This document shows, one piece after another, positions 10,921 to 24,100 of a DNA stretch of 64,000 bases. Within the stretch, counting starts at the first letter, position 1. The number at the start of each line of letters is the position of its first letter. The DNA comes from Rheum nobile (Eukaryota; Streptophyta; Magnoliopsida; Caryophyllales; Polygonaceae): positions 2,666,001-2,730,000 of the forward strand of contig WOAB01000728.1 of NCBI GenBank assembly GCA_027886185.1, read 5' to 3'. The position numbers were made by a program, and so were the translations under genes. The notes under the pieces were generated by a model. That model saw nothing but the letters and a program-made list of their open reading frames with translations. It had not been told where the DNA came from and ran no database searches.

Positions 10921-13555
10921 TCACCTCCCCCTTAAAAGAAGTTTCGACCCCGAAACTTTGCCAAAAAACAACTCGGGAAAGTGTCTCAGCATCTCTGCCT
11001 CGGTTTCCCAAGTAACTTCCTCAGTCCCAGACCTGGACCACAGAACTCGTACCAACAGTACGATCTTGTTGTACTGCTGCTTCACACGGCGTTCGAGAAT
11101 GCGCTCTGGCATCTCCTCTCAAGTACCATTTGCCTGAATCTCGACGTCTTGATAGCTCAGCCTACGAGACTCATCTTAGCATGAATATCCTTAGCAATGA
11201 TACGTGGAACACATTATACACTGGGTATGCCGATGGCGACAATGCCAAACGGTACGTTAGAGATCTTACTCTATCCAGAATCTTGAATGGTCCCAAAGCT
11301 TCCCACCCTTACCAAACCTGAAAACATCCTTGGGTGGCGATACTGTGACAAGTACCTTGCCACCAACCTCGAACTCAACACTTTAACGCTTCTGATCTGC
11401 GTAAAACTTTTGTCGACTCTGAGCGGTCAACAACCTCTGTCTACTCAGAGTAGTGTTCGAAGTTGTCCTTTCTACCAACTCTGGTCCAAGTAGAATCTTG
11501 TCGGCGTACTCAACCCAACAAATCTGAGATCTACATCTGTGACCATACAAAGCTTCGAACTGAGCCATCTTGACCGTAGCATGCCAGCTATTATCGTACG
11601 TGAGCTCAATCAGACTTAGGCTGTCTTCCCAGCTAGTCGGATGATCGAGTACGTATGCTTCTTAGCATATCCTCCAGGGTCTAGATGGTCTTTTCAGACT
11701 GACCATCTGTCTGAGGATGAAACGCTGCTGAATCTCAATTCAGTTCCCATGACCTTGTGAAGTTCTTGCTATAAACTTGACATGAATCGGCCATCTCGAT
11801 CTGATACAATGGTCTTAGGAATGCCATATAAACGGATAATCTCCTAGTGGAAAACTTCTGCTGACCTCTGGGTCACCCAAGTAACCTCAGTTTCCAATGC
11901 AAACACTATTGCTGCTAGTTCTAGGTCATGTGTTGGTTAGTTTGCTTCATAGGTTTTCAATTGTCTAGATGCATATGCAATAACCTTGCCCCTCTGCATC
12001 AAAGACACATCCCAACCCATTTCTCAAAGCATTAACTATAGACCATATAGCCATCATTCTTTCCGACAACGCCAAAACTGGTGCATAAGTCAGACATTGT
12101 TTCAACTTCTTGAAAACTGGTCTTGCACTTGTCATCCCAGACAACTTCTTGTTGACCTTGCGGAACAGACCGGTCATAGGTGGAGTGATCTTAGAAAAAT
12201 CCTTCCATGAACCGTCTATAATGCTCAACAAGCTCTGGAAAACTGCGCACCTCGCTTACACCTTGAGGCCGCTTCCAAACAACTACTGATTCACTCTTCT
12301 GGGGAATAACCATAACCTCATTCTTATTGATCACATGGCCTAAGAAAGCCACTTCTAGATCCAACAATCGCACTTAGCCCACTTTGCGTACAACCAACTT
12401 GGTCTAAGGACCGATAAAGCAATCCACAGATGTTCCCTGTGAACTTCCTTGCTCGGGAAAAATATCAAAATGCCATTGATGAAGACCACTATGAACTTAT
12501 TCAAGTACTGGTCTAAAACATCGATGCACTAGGTTCAAGAAAACTGATGGAGCATTCGTAGATCCAGATGGCATGACTACAATCTCGTAGTGACCATCTC
12601 TCGTCCGAACGCAATCCTCGGAATATCATCCTCACAAATCCTGAGCTGATAAAAACCAGACCTCCGATCGATCTTGGAGAAAACTTTTGCTCCCTGTAGT
12701 TGATCCAACAGATCATCACTTCTTGGCAACAAATACTTGCTCTTGATCGTGACTTTATTCAACTCTCGAAAGTCAAAACAAAGTCGAAATGGTCCATCTT
12801 TCTTTTTGACAAATAAAACTAGGGCACTCCTACTTAAGGTGATGCACTCAGCTTTATATAACTTTTGTCAAAAAGATCCTTGAGTTGCTTCTTCAACTCT
12901 TGCATCTCAACAGGAGCCATCCGGTACGGTGCCTCAGAGATCGGCGTGGTACTCGGCTCGAGATCAACGGCAAACACCATAACACGATTCGGGGTATCTA
13001 GGAATATCTTCTGGAAAGACACCCGTAAATCCTCTAACCACAGGAATATCAAAACTGAAGTCGATCATTGCCTTATGACGCTTCCGTCAATCCATACCGA
13101 GAAAAATTATCATATGGGACCATGGTTATTTAGGTCAAATTTCTTTGAATTTATTACCCTTGATGGTAATCGACAATCCGACAGACGATTGGTTCCCACT
13201 AAATGGTCACCATCTTGGACCAGCCCACTACATGGTTCACAGACGACTCACTAGTGGCTCCGAGCTCAAGCCCAGCCATTACCAGTGTCCACTGTTGCCA
13301 TGAGCCGCTGTCCATACATCTCAACCCATCCTTGGTAGCTCCACCTAATTAATAGGCAGCCATCTCCTAAGAGGTTGTTGGTGAGTCTCGAACACGAGAC
13401 CTTACCCCATACCAAGCAACGAAACATTAACTTGGTATAAACCAAAGGTTCATATATAAGAAGAGTTACAACAAAAGGTTCACAACCTCGTTGCACACAC
13501 AACTTAACTTACAACCATCCAAAATGAAAGTCTGGGTAGCACCCACATCAACAAC
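10921..13555 (-). pseudogene. pol: Chromovirus pol remnant, right copy
   Basis: Near-identical to the left copy and in the same order: protease motif (13520-13555), RT entry (12834-13052), RT fingers (12577-12762 and upstream), RT thumb/RNase H start (11965-12373), integrase tail with FEALYGHRCRSQ (11383-11568) and chromodomain-like end (10921-11112). The RNase H-to-integrase deletion junction (near 11885-11900) matches the left copy. It also lacks about 14 bp present in the left copy near 4170. A polypurine tract lies at 10921-10937. Confidence 0.85.
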
Positions 13556-13695
13556 ACATTAACAAAAGTAGAACGCAAATACAAAGTACTCTAAGCATTT
13601 GGAGCATAGGGTCCATCCGCCTCACATATCACATACATACGTTGACTCTGATTTCCAAAAGCCATTGGGGCTTTCCCTTTATTCTGCACAGTTGT

Positions 13696-14943
13696 CTACA
13701 TCGAAGGATTGGAAGTCTCTGCTGGTTTAAACCTAGGTCTGTTGTTTGGATTAACAGACCCCTGATGAGACTCCGCTCCTTTCTGCATTCCCTGCCGACA
13801 GAACCTCTGCATAAGCCCTTCCTTTCCACAACCAAAACAAGTCTTCTTCTCATTCCGACATGAAAAACTTTTGTGCCCAGATGCACCACAATTGTGACAC
13901 TGAATCACTCCGCTGCTCCAACGTGAGCCCCTGGCAGAGTCAGAATGCGTTGTCTCGGTCTTAGCACGACCAAACTTCTCAAACTTGGTAGGCGATGCCG
14001 GTCGTTTGAATGAACCAACTTGGCAATCATGTTGCCCACCCTTTCCCTTAACTTGATTCTCCCGCTTATGAGCGGACTCCTCTAGAGTTACCTCCAACTT
14101 GTAGGCCGCATCCACGTACTGCTCGAGAGTAGAGCATGTGTGGTGCACCATTCATGGCTTAATATCTGGGTTCATCCATTCATGGAAGTATCAGATCTTT
14201 TGTGCCTCACTGGATATCTGCAGTTCAGCATACTACAGCAAATGATTGAACTTGATGGCGAGCTCTGTCACCTTCAACCCTTCCGTCTTAGGATACAAGA
14301 ACTCTTTGTGCTTCTCCTCCCTCATAGCTCGAGAGAAGAAACGATCCGTCATCTTGGTCTTAAACATTGACCAGGTCAACACCGGGCTATCAGCTAAGCC
14401 GGTACTCTCCCACCATTCACTGGCTTCTTCCTTCAACTGTAGAGAAGTTATGTGCACTTTCTCTGCTTCAGTGCACTCAATATTACGAAACAACCATTTC
14501 ATATGTGAGAACCAATGAGCCACTCTGACTGGCTCTCCTTTTCCATCATAGCTGTCAGGTCTCATAGAGTTAATGGCCTTTAGAGCTCGGCCATACTCCC
14601 CTCTATTCCTGATCACGCCTCCCTGTAGTACCTGGTTCTCTTGTTCCTCAAACCTCGGAACTTCTGTAGTTATTGGCACTCCTTGTGCCTGAGGTGCGAT
14701 TGGCCTCATTATCTCGGTGATTGCTTGCAGAAAAATCCCCCGAATTGCTGCGACTGTCGCTGCATCGAGCACTACTGGAGCGTCGGCCTGAGCTTGGCCA
14801 TTGCCTCTTGGATTATTGTTGAAGACAGACTCACGCTCTTCTGATGGGTCTGCAACATTCCTCGGGTTTGGTCTGGGGACATTGCTCGGCCCAGCACCAG
14901 CACGGATAACGTTCCTCGTGTTCACCATCTGTTTACCGATCAA
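13696..14943 (-). pseudogene. gag: Chromovirus gag remnant, right copy
   Basis: Same gag as the left copy. The first zinc knuckle is complete here (CHNCGASGHKSFSC), while the second again lacks its histidine. In-frame stops occur near 14233 (private), near 14191 (shared with the left copy) and near 14152, where W in the left copy is a stop. Shared and private damage together date mutations before and after the duplication. Confidence 0.85.
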
Positions 14944-15320
14944 ATTCCAAGGATTTTATCACATTAATATCATTCTGATATATTTATCGTAATAAAATCA
15001 ACTTAGAATAGATCAACTTGGTAATTTCTATTGATGAACCCAATCGGAGAAACTAGGTTCTACAACCTCAAATCACAATGAGCGAACTGGGAATCAAGCC
15101 TAACTGGAGATGGCGAAACCAACTGGGAATCAAGCCTAACGGGGAAGGAATTAGTCTTTCTAGACATAGAAGCAAACTTACTATATCAGACTGTACAGAA
15201 GACATGACTATGAACGGTGTTTTGAAATTCTTTTCACTTTGAAAATCCAGAGCCCTTTTAAAGCATTTTCAAAAACGGATAAATGGTTTATAAAAATCCC
15301 AAACCCGTTTTAAAACCTTT

Positions 15321-15333
15321 GGCTCTGATACCA
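15321..15333 (-). other. Primer-binding site, initiator tRNA-Met type (right copy)
   Basis: Identical TGGTATCAGAGCC on the minus strand, four bases inside LTR3. Confidence 0.85.
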
Positions 15334-17108
15334 CAACTGTAACACCCCCAAATCTTAACTCATTTGGAAATGTATTACCACCAGTGACCTTAGTTTTCCT
15401 TACCGAGATCACCCAAGGCTTTACCGTTTTAAATACAATACATGGAATACAATTGATACATAATGATCAAAGTATTCAAATCAAAACATCAATAAAATGA
15501 AACATGAGTTACAGGATTACATCCCAATCCCGAATAGGACAAACACAGAGTTTAACAAAGTACAGCGGAAGTCTTTAAACAAGGTACAGCGGAAGTCTTT
15601 TAAAAGATATTACAAAAAGGGTTGTGATCGTAATGATCACCTGCCCAAGGATCTCAACCTGATTAAAAGAACTTATTAAAACATCCAAAAACAACTGTCG
15701 TCTTCATAGTCAATCTAGTCTCCTCATATCTTCGCTCTATCTGATGTGCCGAATCGAACGGATGACACCAGCCCACATGCAGAGAACAATGTTCGTGGGT
15801 TAGTCTACTTGAATAGACTAGCAAGGGTAAAAAGCAGAGTGGTTCGAGTGATCGTAACCGTTTACTATCATTGTCCCTCGAATAATAACCGAAGGGACGA
15901 TACATAACCCGACACTTTCACGGAATAACAACAAGAGATATGCACAAGAGAAGATTCTGGAAGACTTAATCTTCACAGAAATCGACCCGAAAGAAGACTC
16001 CAAAGGAAATGAGTCTTTAAGGAAATATGACAAATCTGGAATGTTTACAGAATTAAACAACAGCGATTAAAAGCTGACTGAGATGCTTCGGCTCACAACC
16101 AACCTCACCACTTACAGCGAATCCAGATCGGAAGGAGAACGTACTACATTCAAGTCTGGATCTTACAGAACCACATAACAATGATTTAAAAACTGACTAA
16201 GATGTTTCGGTTCACGACCAACCTCATCGCTTACAGCGAATCCAGATTGGAAAGAGAACGTACTCTGATCAAAAGTCAAGACGAGCTTTCCTAGCTGCAC
16301 TATTTACTTAGCTGCACTACTCGCCAAAGGTATATTAATTAAGTGCTCTCGGGCACCTTATCTTATTTAATTCCAAAACGATTAACACATTAAAAGCTTT
16401 TAATATATGTCCCTGTCACGCAGGACCCATATCTAAGGAATGAACCTCACCGAGTCCAAACCTCTGAATCTATATCGAAAGAATGAACCTCACCGAGTCC
16501 AAACTTCTACTATCGCAGGGTCTTGCTCGCCCTTTAAAAGAATGAACCTCACTGAGTTCAAACTTCAACAATCGTTGGGTCTTCATCGCCCTTACAGTTA
16601 TAAAGGAACGCGCATGGAACTCTCAGGATCCAGGCGTTCCTACAAATACTCGTGCTAACTTACAGTTACAACACAACCACAGTACATGATAAATCCACAT
16701 AAATGCCCGGAAGGCGATCACAGATAATAGCGTCGTTCTAACAGATATACAACCTATTATATGATTTTCCAAAACAGATTATAAAACCTATTCCAGACAA
16801 ACACAGTAATCATTCCAAATTAATTACTTAGATAAACAACTGATAATTAATGTAAATATGGAACGATGAGCAAGAGCGAACCGCCACTTGCCTGAGTCCT
16901 CAGAGATTGAACGAAGTCTAACGACGGGATTCCGGGCTCGACGCAGAGACGAATCTGACAACTCCGGCACCTTCGGATCGACCCATAAAGAAACCCTAAG
17001 TTAGATTCGACAAACAACAATACCGAAACTACGAAAGGAATCGACGGAAACGAAACCCGAATGAAGGCTACGGAAGCCAACACCAACAACCACGGCCACC
17101 AACACTTC

Positions 17109-17358
17109 ACGGTGGGCGCCACAACAATCACGGCGGGCGCCGCCTTGAATACGGCGGGCGCCGCCTCAAGCACGGCGGGCGCCGCTCATCCACGGCGGGC
17201 GCCGCTCCTTGGCCACACATCACGGCGGCTGGGCAACCTCACCACGGCGGGCGCCGTTCTCCACGACGGGCGCCGTTCCTAGCGGCGGGCGCCGTCTCCC
17301 TGGCGGCTGTCGCCATCTCCCTGGCGGCGGTCGCCGTCTCCCTGGCGGCGGTCGCCGT
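17109..17358. repeat. GC-rich tandem array in LTR3
   Basis: Six exact GGCGGGCGCC cores plus GGTGGGCGCC and GACGGGCGCC variants. It has one fewer CTCATCCAC-spaced unit than the other LTRs but an extra GTTCCTAGC-spaced unit. Confidence 0.8.
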
Positions 17359-17617
17359 CGCAAACGAAAACAAAAATACGAGAGGGAAAAACTTACCCTC
17401 GATGCTCGATTTGGCTCGTCTTTCGCCTTGCTTTGCTTCTAGGCGTCCGAGGGTCTCCAAGGCTTCACTTGGCCACCGGAAACAACACCAAACGAGCCTC
17501 CAACGATCCACGAGCCTTCCCGGAGAGAGCGTTTTCTTTGAGAGCGTTTTTTAGAGTCTAGAATTTGAGAGCGCTTCCGCGTCTTTCGGACCCTCTTCCA
17601 CCCTCACCCAACACCTC

Positions 17618-17625
17618 TATTTATA
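17618..17625 (-). promoter_or_regulatory. TATA box of LTR3
   Basis: The minus strand reads CTATAAATAGAGG, a near-ideal plant TATA box, upstream of the right copy's leader. Confidence 0.55.
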
Positions 17626-18306
17626 GAAGAAATTAGGGTTCCTTGTCTCTTGGACAATATCCAAACCCTTTTGCCCCTTGGACAATGGCTCTTGGATAAA
17701 AATCTTTGGATAAAGAATCTTATACTATTGCCCATTAGATAACAACTCTTGGGCAATAAACTTGTACCAATCTTAATCCGCGTTAACAAAAGTCGTACAC
17801 GAACGAGTACGAACTTCCAAAACATCTCGAATGTATAATTCTTCACTGAGAAAAATATTACAGATAGAGAGCACATTACAGAATGTCTCAAACCTTCAGA
17901 ATTAAATCCGACGTACCAAACGGACCTTCGGGAAAAATCCATAATTCCCAAAATAGCCTTACAAAATTACGGGGTATCACAAGATTAATCAATCTTGACA
18001 ATTCAACTGAAGTAAAACTTATTTTTCTTTCTTTTGCTATAAAAAAGAGATTATAGAATGATCAACTATCCATCACTATTGATCATTTTGGATAGATATT
18101 ATTTAAACGGTTATTCTAGTGTGTGCTTATGCGCACATGCTAAGATGTTAAGTTTGAAAATTATTTTCAAATTATTCCCTAAACTACCAAATGGTAAACC
18201 GTACCCCTTTAGAAAAAGTTAAATCAGTGGTTAAAAAGGATTATTGCTAAATATGAAAAATTATTGTGTGCCCATCAACACACATTAGAAAATCTCATTT
18301 AAATAT

Positions 18307-18462
18307 TGTTACAATATTATATTTATGGATATACATAAGAAGTTTTTCTAAATCCTAGAGTTGACTTATTCTCCAAGTATTATAAACCCTATACAAGTTT
18401 ACTCTTTTATTCTTCTCTTTTCTTCTCTCAAACTCTCTATTTCCCTTAGTTAGTTTATAACA
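18307..18462 (+). repeat. 5' LTR of the old copia element
   Basis: Starts TGTTACAATATT and ends TTATAACA. It is followed by CGTTATCAACACGAAA, a sequence often seen directly after copia LTRs. Confidence 0.6.
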
Positions 18463-18707
18463 CGTTATCAACACGAAACTCTCTAACCCTAAATTAGTGA
18501 GACTCTCCATTTTTTTTCATCATTATATCCTTCTTATTCTAATTGCATATAAACACCTAGAGGTAGAGGTTTTCTCTTTTCAACTAGTTGGTTGATAGAG
18601 TTTCCTCTTTAAGGAATTGTCTTACTGTTACTACTGAATCTCTGTTATTTCCGCTGTCCAGGAAACAGTTTCACCGTTCCCTGTCTAACACACTACGATT
18701 CAACAAT

Positions 18708-18719
18708 TGGTATTAGAGC
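18708..18719 (+). other. Primer-binding site of the SIRE-like element
   Basis: TGGTATTAGAGC, a one-base variant of the initiator tRNA-Met site, two bases after the LTR end. Confidence 0.75.
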
Positions 18720-18764
18720 AGGTTTGCTCTAGATTGTGTGTTCTTTTCAGATTCACAGGTAACA

Positions 18765-21162
18765 ATGTCTTCAACACATGAAGTCGGTATTGGGAACAAC
18801 AAACCACCGTTCCTACCCATCGGTGGAAAGTTTCAAAACAGGAAGGATCTCTTCACTGACTGGATGAAGAGTGACGACTACCAATGCTGGAGAGTTATTG
18901 AGGTTGGTGATGAGAAAGTTGCTGAAGCAGTGATCAAAGGAACAACACCTTGGAGTCAAGATGATTTCATAATCATGGAGAAAAACTCTAAGGCTCACAT
19001 GTTCATCAACAACTAGACCTGAACAAACGCGGGTTGGCCCGCCCGGCCCGGCCCGCCCGACAAATAATACGGGCTTGGACAAGGATTCTAGCCCGAACGG
19101 GCCGTTTGGCCCGACCCAGACGGGTAAGCGGACCGGGCCCGGTTACATGTTCAGGCCCGTACGGGCCGCTCGGCCTAGCCCGACCCATATATTATTTTTA
19201 ATTAATTTAACAAATATATAATAAAAAACCCCTAACATAAAATTACTTACCCTTTTCTTATTAATAGTATTAAATAATTAGTTTGGAGAATACAAAATAT
19301 TTAAAAAAATAAAAAATATACTTGAGAATGACCAACCGGGCTGCCCGCGGGCCGGCCTGACCCGGAATTATGGGCGGGTCCGGTTAAGGATTCTGGCCCG
19401 AATAACGTGTCGGGCCCGGACCCGGCCCGCTTAAACGGGCCGCAAAAATGGGTCCGGCCCAACCCGGACCCGTGTTTGATCAGGTCTATCAACAATACCC
19501 TTAGTGCTGAAGATGCTTCAAAACTACAATCTTGTGCAACTGCCAAGGATATGTGGGCTGTCTTGGAACAAATGTACATGAGAAGTTCCGATCTTAGAGA
19601 GATGGATTTCTTTCAAGCTAAGAAAGATTTCTATAACTTCTCTATGGTTTATGGTGAGTCTGTTTCCTCCTACCAATCTAGATTTGAGGAAATTATGGCT
19701 AGACTTGTTTCTCATGATGTCGATGATAAATAAATCCTTCTCAAGGAGAAAGTTCTCATCATCATTGATGGACTTCTTCCAAGGCACAAGATGACCAAAG
19801 CTATCCTCAAGGAGAATCCCAAAACTCTTGAGCTCACTCTTCATGAAGTATTTGGAAAAATAAAAAAATATGATGAAAAAGACAAGTATGTTAAACCTAA
19901 AGGCATCGCCTTGATGGTTGAAAAAGCTGTCAAGATGACAGAAGACAACAAAGATGAAAACTTGGATGGTATAGATCCAGAAACTGCTATTCTCACCAAG
20001 GCCATGCGATCTCTCTATCGCAAAGGTAGATCATTCAGAAATGATGAGAACAATGGTGAGAAACGAGATCTCAAGGACGTTACATGCTACAACTGCAAAG
20101 ACAAGGGTCACTATGCCAACAAGTGCCCCAAAGGGAACAACTCAGACAACACCAACGGTGACAATACTGGGAACGACAAGAAGAAAGCTTTCGTTGTTGT
20201 CTGGGGTGATGAGTGTGCCAACTCTGATGATGACGAGCCAAAGGCATGGGGGAACAACATAATGTGTGCAATGACTCTGAAGTCATCAAGTGAAGAACAA
20301 GAGGTAGATCCTGAAACTTTCTTTGAATCTCTTGTCAATTTTGATAAAAAGTCCTTGATTTCTCTTATCAAAAGCATATATAATGAGAACCTTAAAACGC
20401 AAAATGATTTGAGTAATGCTGAGGATAAATGCATTGAATTGAATGAATCTTTGTCTAGGATTGCTAGTTCCTCAGCTGTTTCTTGCGTTAAAAGTGATGT
20501 TACTCACAGTGAACCTAGTTCTTTTAGCACTGTAGGGAATTATCTCAGATGAAAGCTCAGATTGTAAAATTCACTCCATTCTAGTTGAGCAAAAGCTTAA
20601 GGAAGAAGAGATTACCTTTGTTGAGTCCAAGTATGGTGTTGGGTACAAAGGTGAAAAACAAGAGAGTAAAGAACATGAGTTAACCATACCTGACCTTAGA
20701 GAGTTAAAAGATAGGGAACTTCAGAGTATTAAGGATATGAACTCTTACCTAGAAGAGCGTGTGAAGACTCTGGAGAGTGGGCTGAGTGACAACCAATCTT
20801 GGTACAAAGGCCAACCTGCCCATAAGATGTATCTCATCCAATCCCAGGGAAAGTTGCCTAGTACACCTGACCCAGTTAGAGCCAAGCAACGTAGCATACC
20901 CGTCCCAAACCATAAGTACACCTTGGGGGATTATTATAAGATTTGCTGGCACTGTGGGAACAATGGTCATGTTGTGAGAAACTGTGCTAAGAAACAAAAG
21001 TTCACTGAAGAGCACACTCAACGCAGGAACAGTCAAAGTAACAATGTTGATTTGAATGATCATGATGCTTCTTTTGACATGTGCAATACTAAGCCTAGAG
21101 AATATTATTTTGTTTCTAAACGACCAGGTAAAGCTAAGCTTGCCTGGGTCGCTAAACACTAA
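18765..21162 (+). pseudogene. gag: SIRE-like gag remnant, split by a hAT MITE
   Basis: Gag starts at ATG 18765. It is interrupted by a hAT-like MITE at 19014-19488, resumes at 19489 with a region like the copia gag (UBN2-type) domain, and hits a stop at 19731-19733. The next frame (19791-20552) has a zinc knuckle, CYNCKDKGHYANKC, followed by an acidic linker. A further frame (20737-21162) has a second, distant zinc knuckle, CWHCGNNGHVVRNC. Stops and frame changes make the gene inactive; without them it would encode an unusually long gag. Confidence 0.8.
19014..19488. mobile_element. hAT-like MITE inside SIRE gag
   Basis: The 475-bp element has terminal inverted repeats: TAGACCTGAACAAACGCGGG on the left and TAGACCTGATCAAACACGGG on the right (reverse complement). 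It is flanked by TCAACAAC and TCAACAAT, a 7/8 match to an 8-bp target duplication as expected for hAT. Both ends are full of GGCCCG/CGGGCC subterminal repeats and the centre is AT-rich. No transposase is encoded. Confidence 0.85.
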
Positions 21163-21169
21163 CTCTCTT

Positions 21170-24100
21170 AATACAGGATGAAGTGAGAGGGAACAACAGG
21201 TGGTTCATTGATAGTGCATGCTTATGAGTCATGCCATATGACAAGAAATAGAGATCACTTTACCTCACTTCAACAACACTCTAAGGGAACCATTTCCCTT
21301 GGAGATAAACGATGCAGAGAGATAGTGGGAACAAGAGAAGCTACTTTGAACTCAAACATCAAGATAAAAAAGGAATAGAAAAACCAAGGAGATCGTATTG
21401 AAGGGTGTCCGATTCAACGATGTGTACACTGTTGACACAACATTCAAGCCTTCAAGGGAACTGTGCTTTGCGTCTCTAGCTGAAGAGACGGAATTGTGGC
21501 ACAGAAGGCTTGGACATGCAAATCTACAACTCATCCACAAACTCCACAAGAAGGAACTTGTTCGAGGACTTCCAAATGTCAAACCTGAGATCCCTGGAGT
21601 TTGTGAAGCCTGTGTAAGAGGGAAGCAAACACGTTCCTCTTTCAAGAGCAAATCTGATGTTACCACTTCTCGCCCTCTGGAACTGATCCATATGGATCTC
21701 TGTGGTCCCATGAGGATAAGAAGTCATGCAGGGAACAGGTATATGTTTGTTATTGTTGATGATTACTCTAGATTTACATGGACAATTTTTCTCTCTTCCA
21801 AGGAACAGGTATTCAAGACATTTGAGTCTTTCATCAAGGGTGTGGAAACTAATCTGGGACACAAGCTAAGCACAATTCGATCTGACCATGGAACAAAGTT
21901 TCAGAATGCTATGTTCCTTGATTACTGGAGGGAACATGGTATCTCTCATAACTTCTCAGCTCCTAGGACACCACAACAAAATGGAGTGGTCGAGAGGAAG
22001 AACAGAACATTGAAGGACATGGCTAGAACAATGCTCATAGCAAGCAACCTTCCTCGAATATTCTGGGCTGAGGCTATCAATACTTCATGCTATATCCTTA
22101 ATCGTGCCATGCTTAGACCATTGCTAAATAAAACTGCCTATGAACTAATCAGGGAACACAAGCCCAATATTTCCCACTTGCGTGCCTTTGGTTGCAGGTG
22201 TTTCATTCACAACAATGGAAAAGACAACTTGGGGAAATTTAATCCAAGGAGTGATGAAAGAATCTTTTCGGGATATGCCAATTCAAGCAAAGCTTATAGA
22301 GTCTACAATAAGAGAACCCGGAAGATTGAAGAGAGCATTCATGTTGTCTTTGATGAACACTCAAAAGTTGTGAGTGATGATTCCAACACACCGTTCCCTG
22401 ATGATCATTTTCCACGCATGCAACGCGAAGACTCAGATGATGAAGGTGATGATGGGAATCACTAGGGTAATCCACGCATAGGGAATCGTGCCCCCAATGC
22501 TGGTGGGAGCACTACTAGTTCTCTCGGAGTTACCACAACCAGTGGCGATGAAAATACCACTACTACGCCAGCACCTGCCGTTCCCACAACAACCACTCCA
22601 ATCATTGATGTCACTACTGTCCCCAATGGAACTTCTGGTGGTGATACTTCAGATGCACAACTCGTGCAAGATGGCCCAGAGAGTGTTGATGTGGTAACCG
22701 TTACTGAGGAAGAATCTATGGATGTTGTTGAAGGAACTGTCCCTAATGTAGCTACCACGATTGCTGCTGACATTCCTCCTTCTTCATCCTCAACTGCAAC
22801 AACTAATGCTACCCTTCCTCCTATCCCTCCGCCTCCTGAATCCAAAAATGTCTGGACTAAAAAGAATCATCCAGTTGATGCTCTTCTCATACCATACGAA
22901 CAAAGAGGTTCACGTTCTCAACTATACGACTTTTGTGCTTTCTATGCCTTTATCTCATTTGTAGAGCCAAAAACCATCAAAGAGGCATTGAAAGAGCCAG
23001 ATTGGATAGTTGCCATGCAAGAAGAGCTACACCAATTTGAGAGGAACAAAGTGTGGAGACTTGTTCCCCTTCCCAAGAACAAGCATGCTATTGGCACTCG
23101 CTGGGTATTCAGGAACAAGCTCGACGACTCTGGAACTGTGACAAGGAACAAGGCGAGACTGGTTGCTCAAGGCTACGACCAACAAGAAGGGATCGACTAT
23201 GATGAGACGTATGCTCCAGTAGCTCGCATCGAAGCCATTCGACTTCTCATCGTGTATGCTGCTTTCAAAGGATTCACATTGTATCAAATGGATGTCAAAA
23301 CAGCCTTCCTCAATGGGTATCTTCAAGAGGAAGTTTATGTGAAACAACCCAGGCTTTGAAGATATGGAACATCCTGACCATGTGTATGCACTGGACAAGG
23401 CATTGTATGGTCTCAAGCAAGCTCCCAGAGCTTGGTATGATCGACTGGCACAGTTCCTTCTCTCCAATGGATATAGACGTGGTGTGATCGACAAGACGAT
23501 GTTCCTCTTGGAACACAAAGGTGAGATTCTCGTAGTTCAAGTCTATGGTGATGATATTATTTTTGGTTCCACTAACCCTGCCCTTGTAGAAAAGTTCAAA
23601 AATCTCATGAGCAATGAATTTGAGATGAGTATGATTGGGGAACTTTCCTTTTTCCTCGAATTACAAGTCTCTCAAACTTCTAAAGGAACAAGAGTACATC
23701 AACAAAAATACATCAAGGAACTGTTGAAGAAGTATGGTATGGATAAAGCTAAACCTATTGATACTCCTATTTCTCCTAATACTCGTCTTGATGCAGATTT
23801 GAATGGCAAAGATGTAGATGCTATAATGTATAGAGGCATGATTGGTTCATTACTCTATCTAACGGCAAGTAGGCCATATATTATGTTTAGTGTGTGTCTT
23901 TGTGCTAGATTTCAAGAAAATCCTAAGGAGTCACACCTAACTGAGGTCAAACAGATCTTGCGATACTTGAAGGGGAGCGACAATCTCTGTCTTTGGTATC
24001 CAAGGAACAGTGGGTTTGAACTTGTGGGTTTCACTGATGCTGATTTTGCTGGTCACCTAGTGGATCGCAAAAGCACATCAGAGACAACACAGTTCCTTGG

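Larger units (their letters stand above)
1143..17981 (-). mobile_element. Tandem Ty3/gypsy chromovirus: three LTRs and two internal regions
   Basis: Three direct repeats of about 2.65 kb start TGTAACACCCC and end GGGTATCACA, and they separate two internal regions of 4471 and 4417 bp. The outer ends are flanked by the same 5-bp duplication, AGATT (1138-1142 and 17982-17986), so the whole block descends from one integration. Gag and pol read on the minus strand, so LTR2 and LTR3 act as 5' LTRs. The chromodomain-like tail suggests the Tekay/Del lineage (inference). Both internal regions carry stops, frameshifts and the same internal deletion, so neither copy is autonomous. Confidence 0.88.
15338..17981 (-). 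repeat. Chromovirus LTR3
   Basis: This 2644-bp LTR is the 5' LTR of the right copy. Its end borders the AGATT target duplication (17982-17986). It carries a GC array (17109-17358) and the best TATA box of the three. Confidence 0.88.

Noticed and set aside
22462..22845. Minus-strand frame with valine/serine-rich sequence opposite SIRE pol
   Set aside because: It is a shadow of the low-complexity integrase-RT linker, which is coded on the plus strand in frame with both domains.
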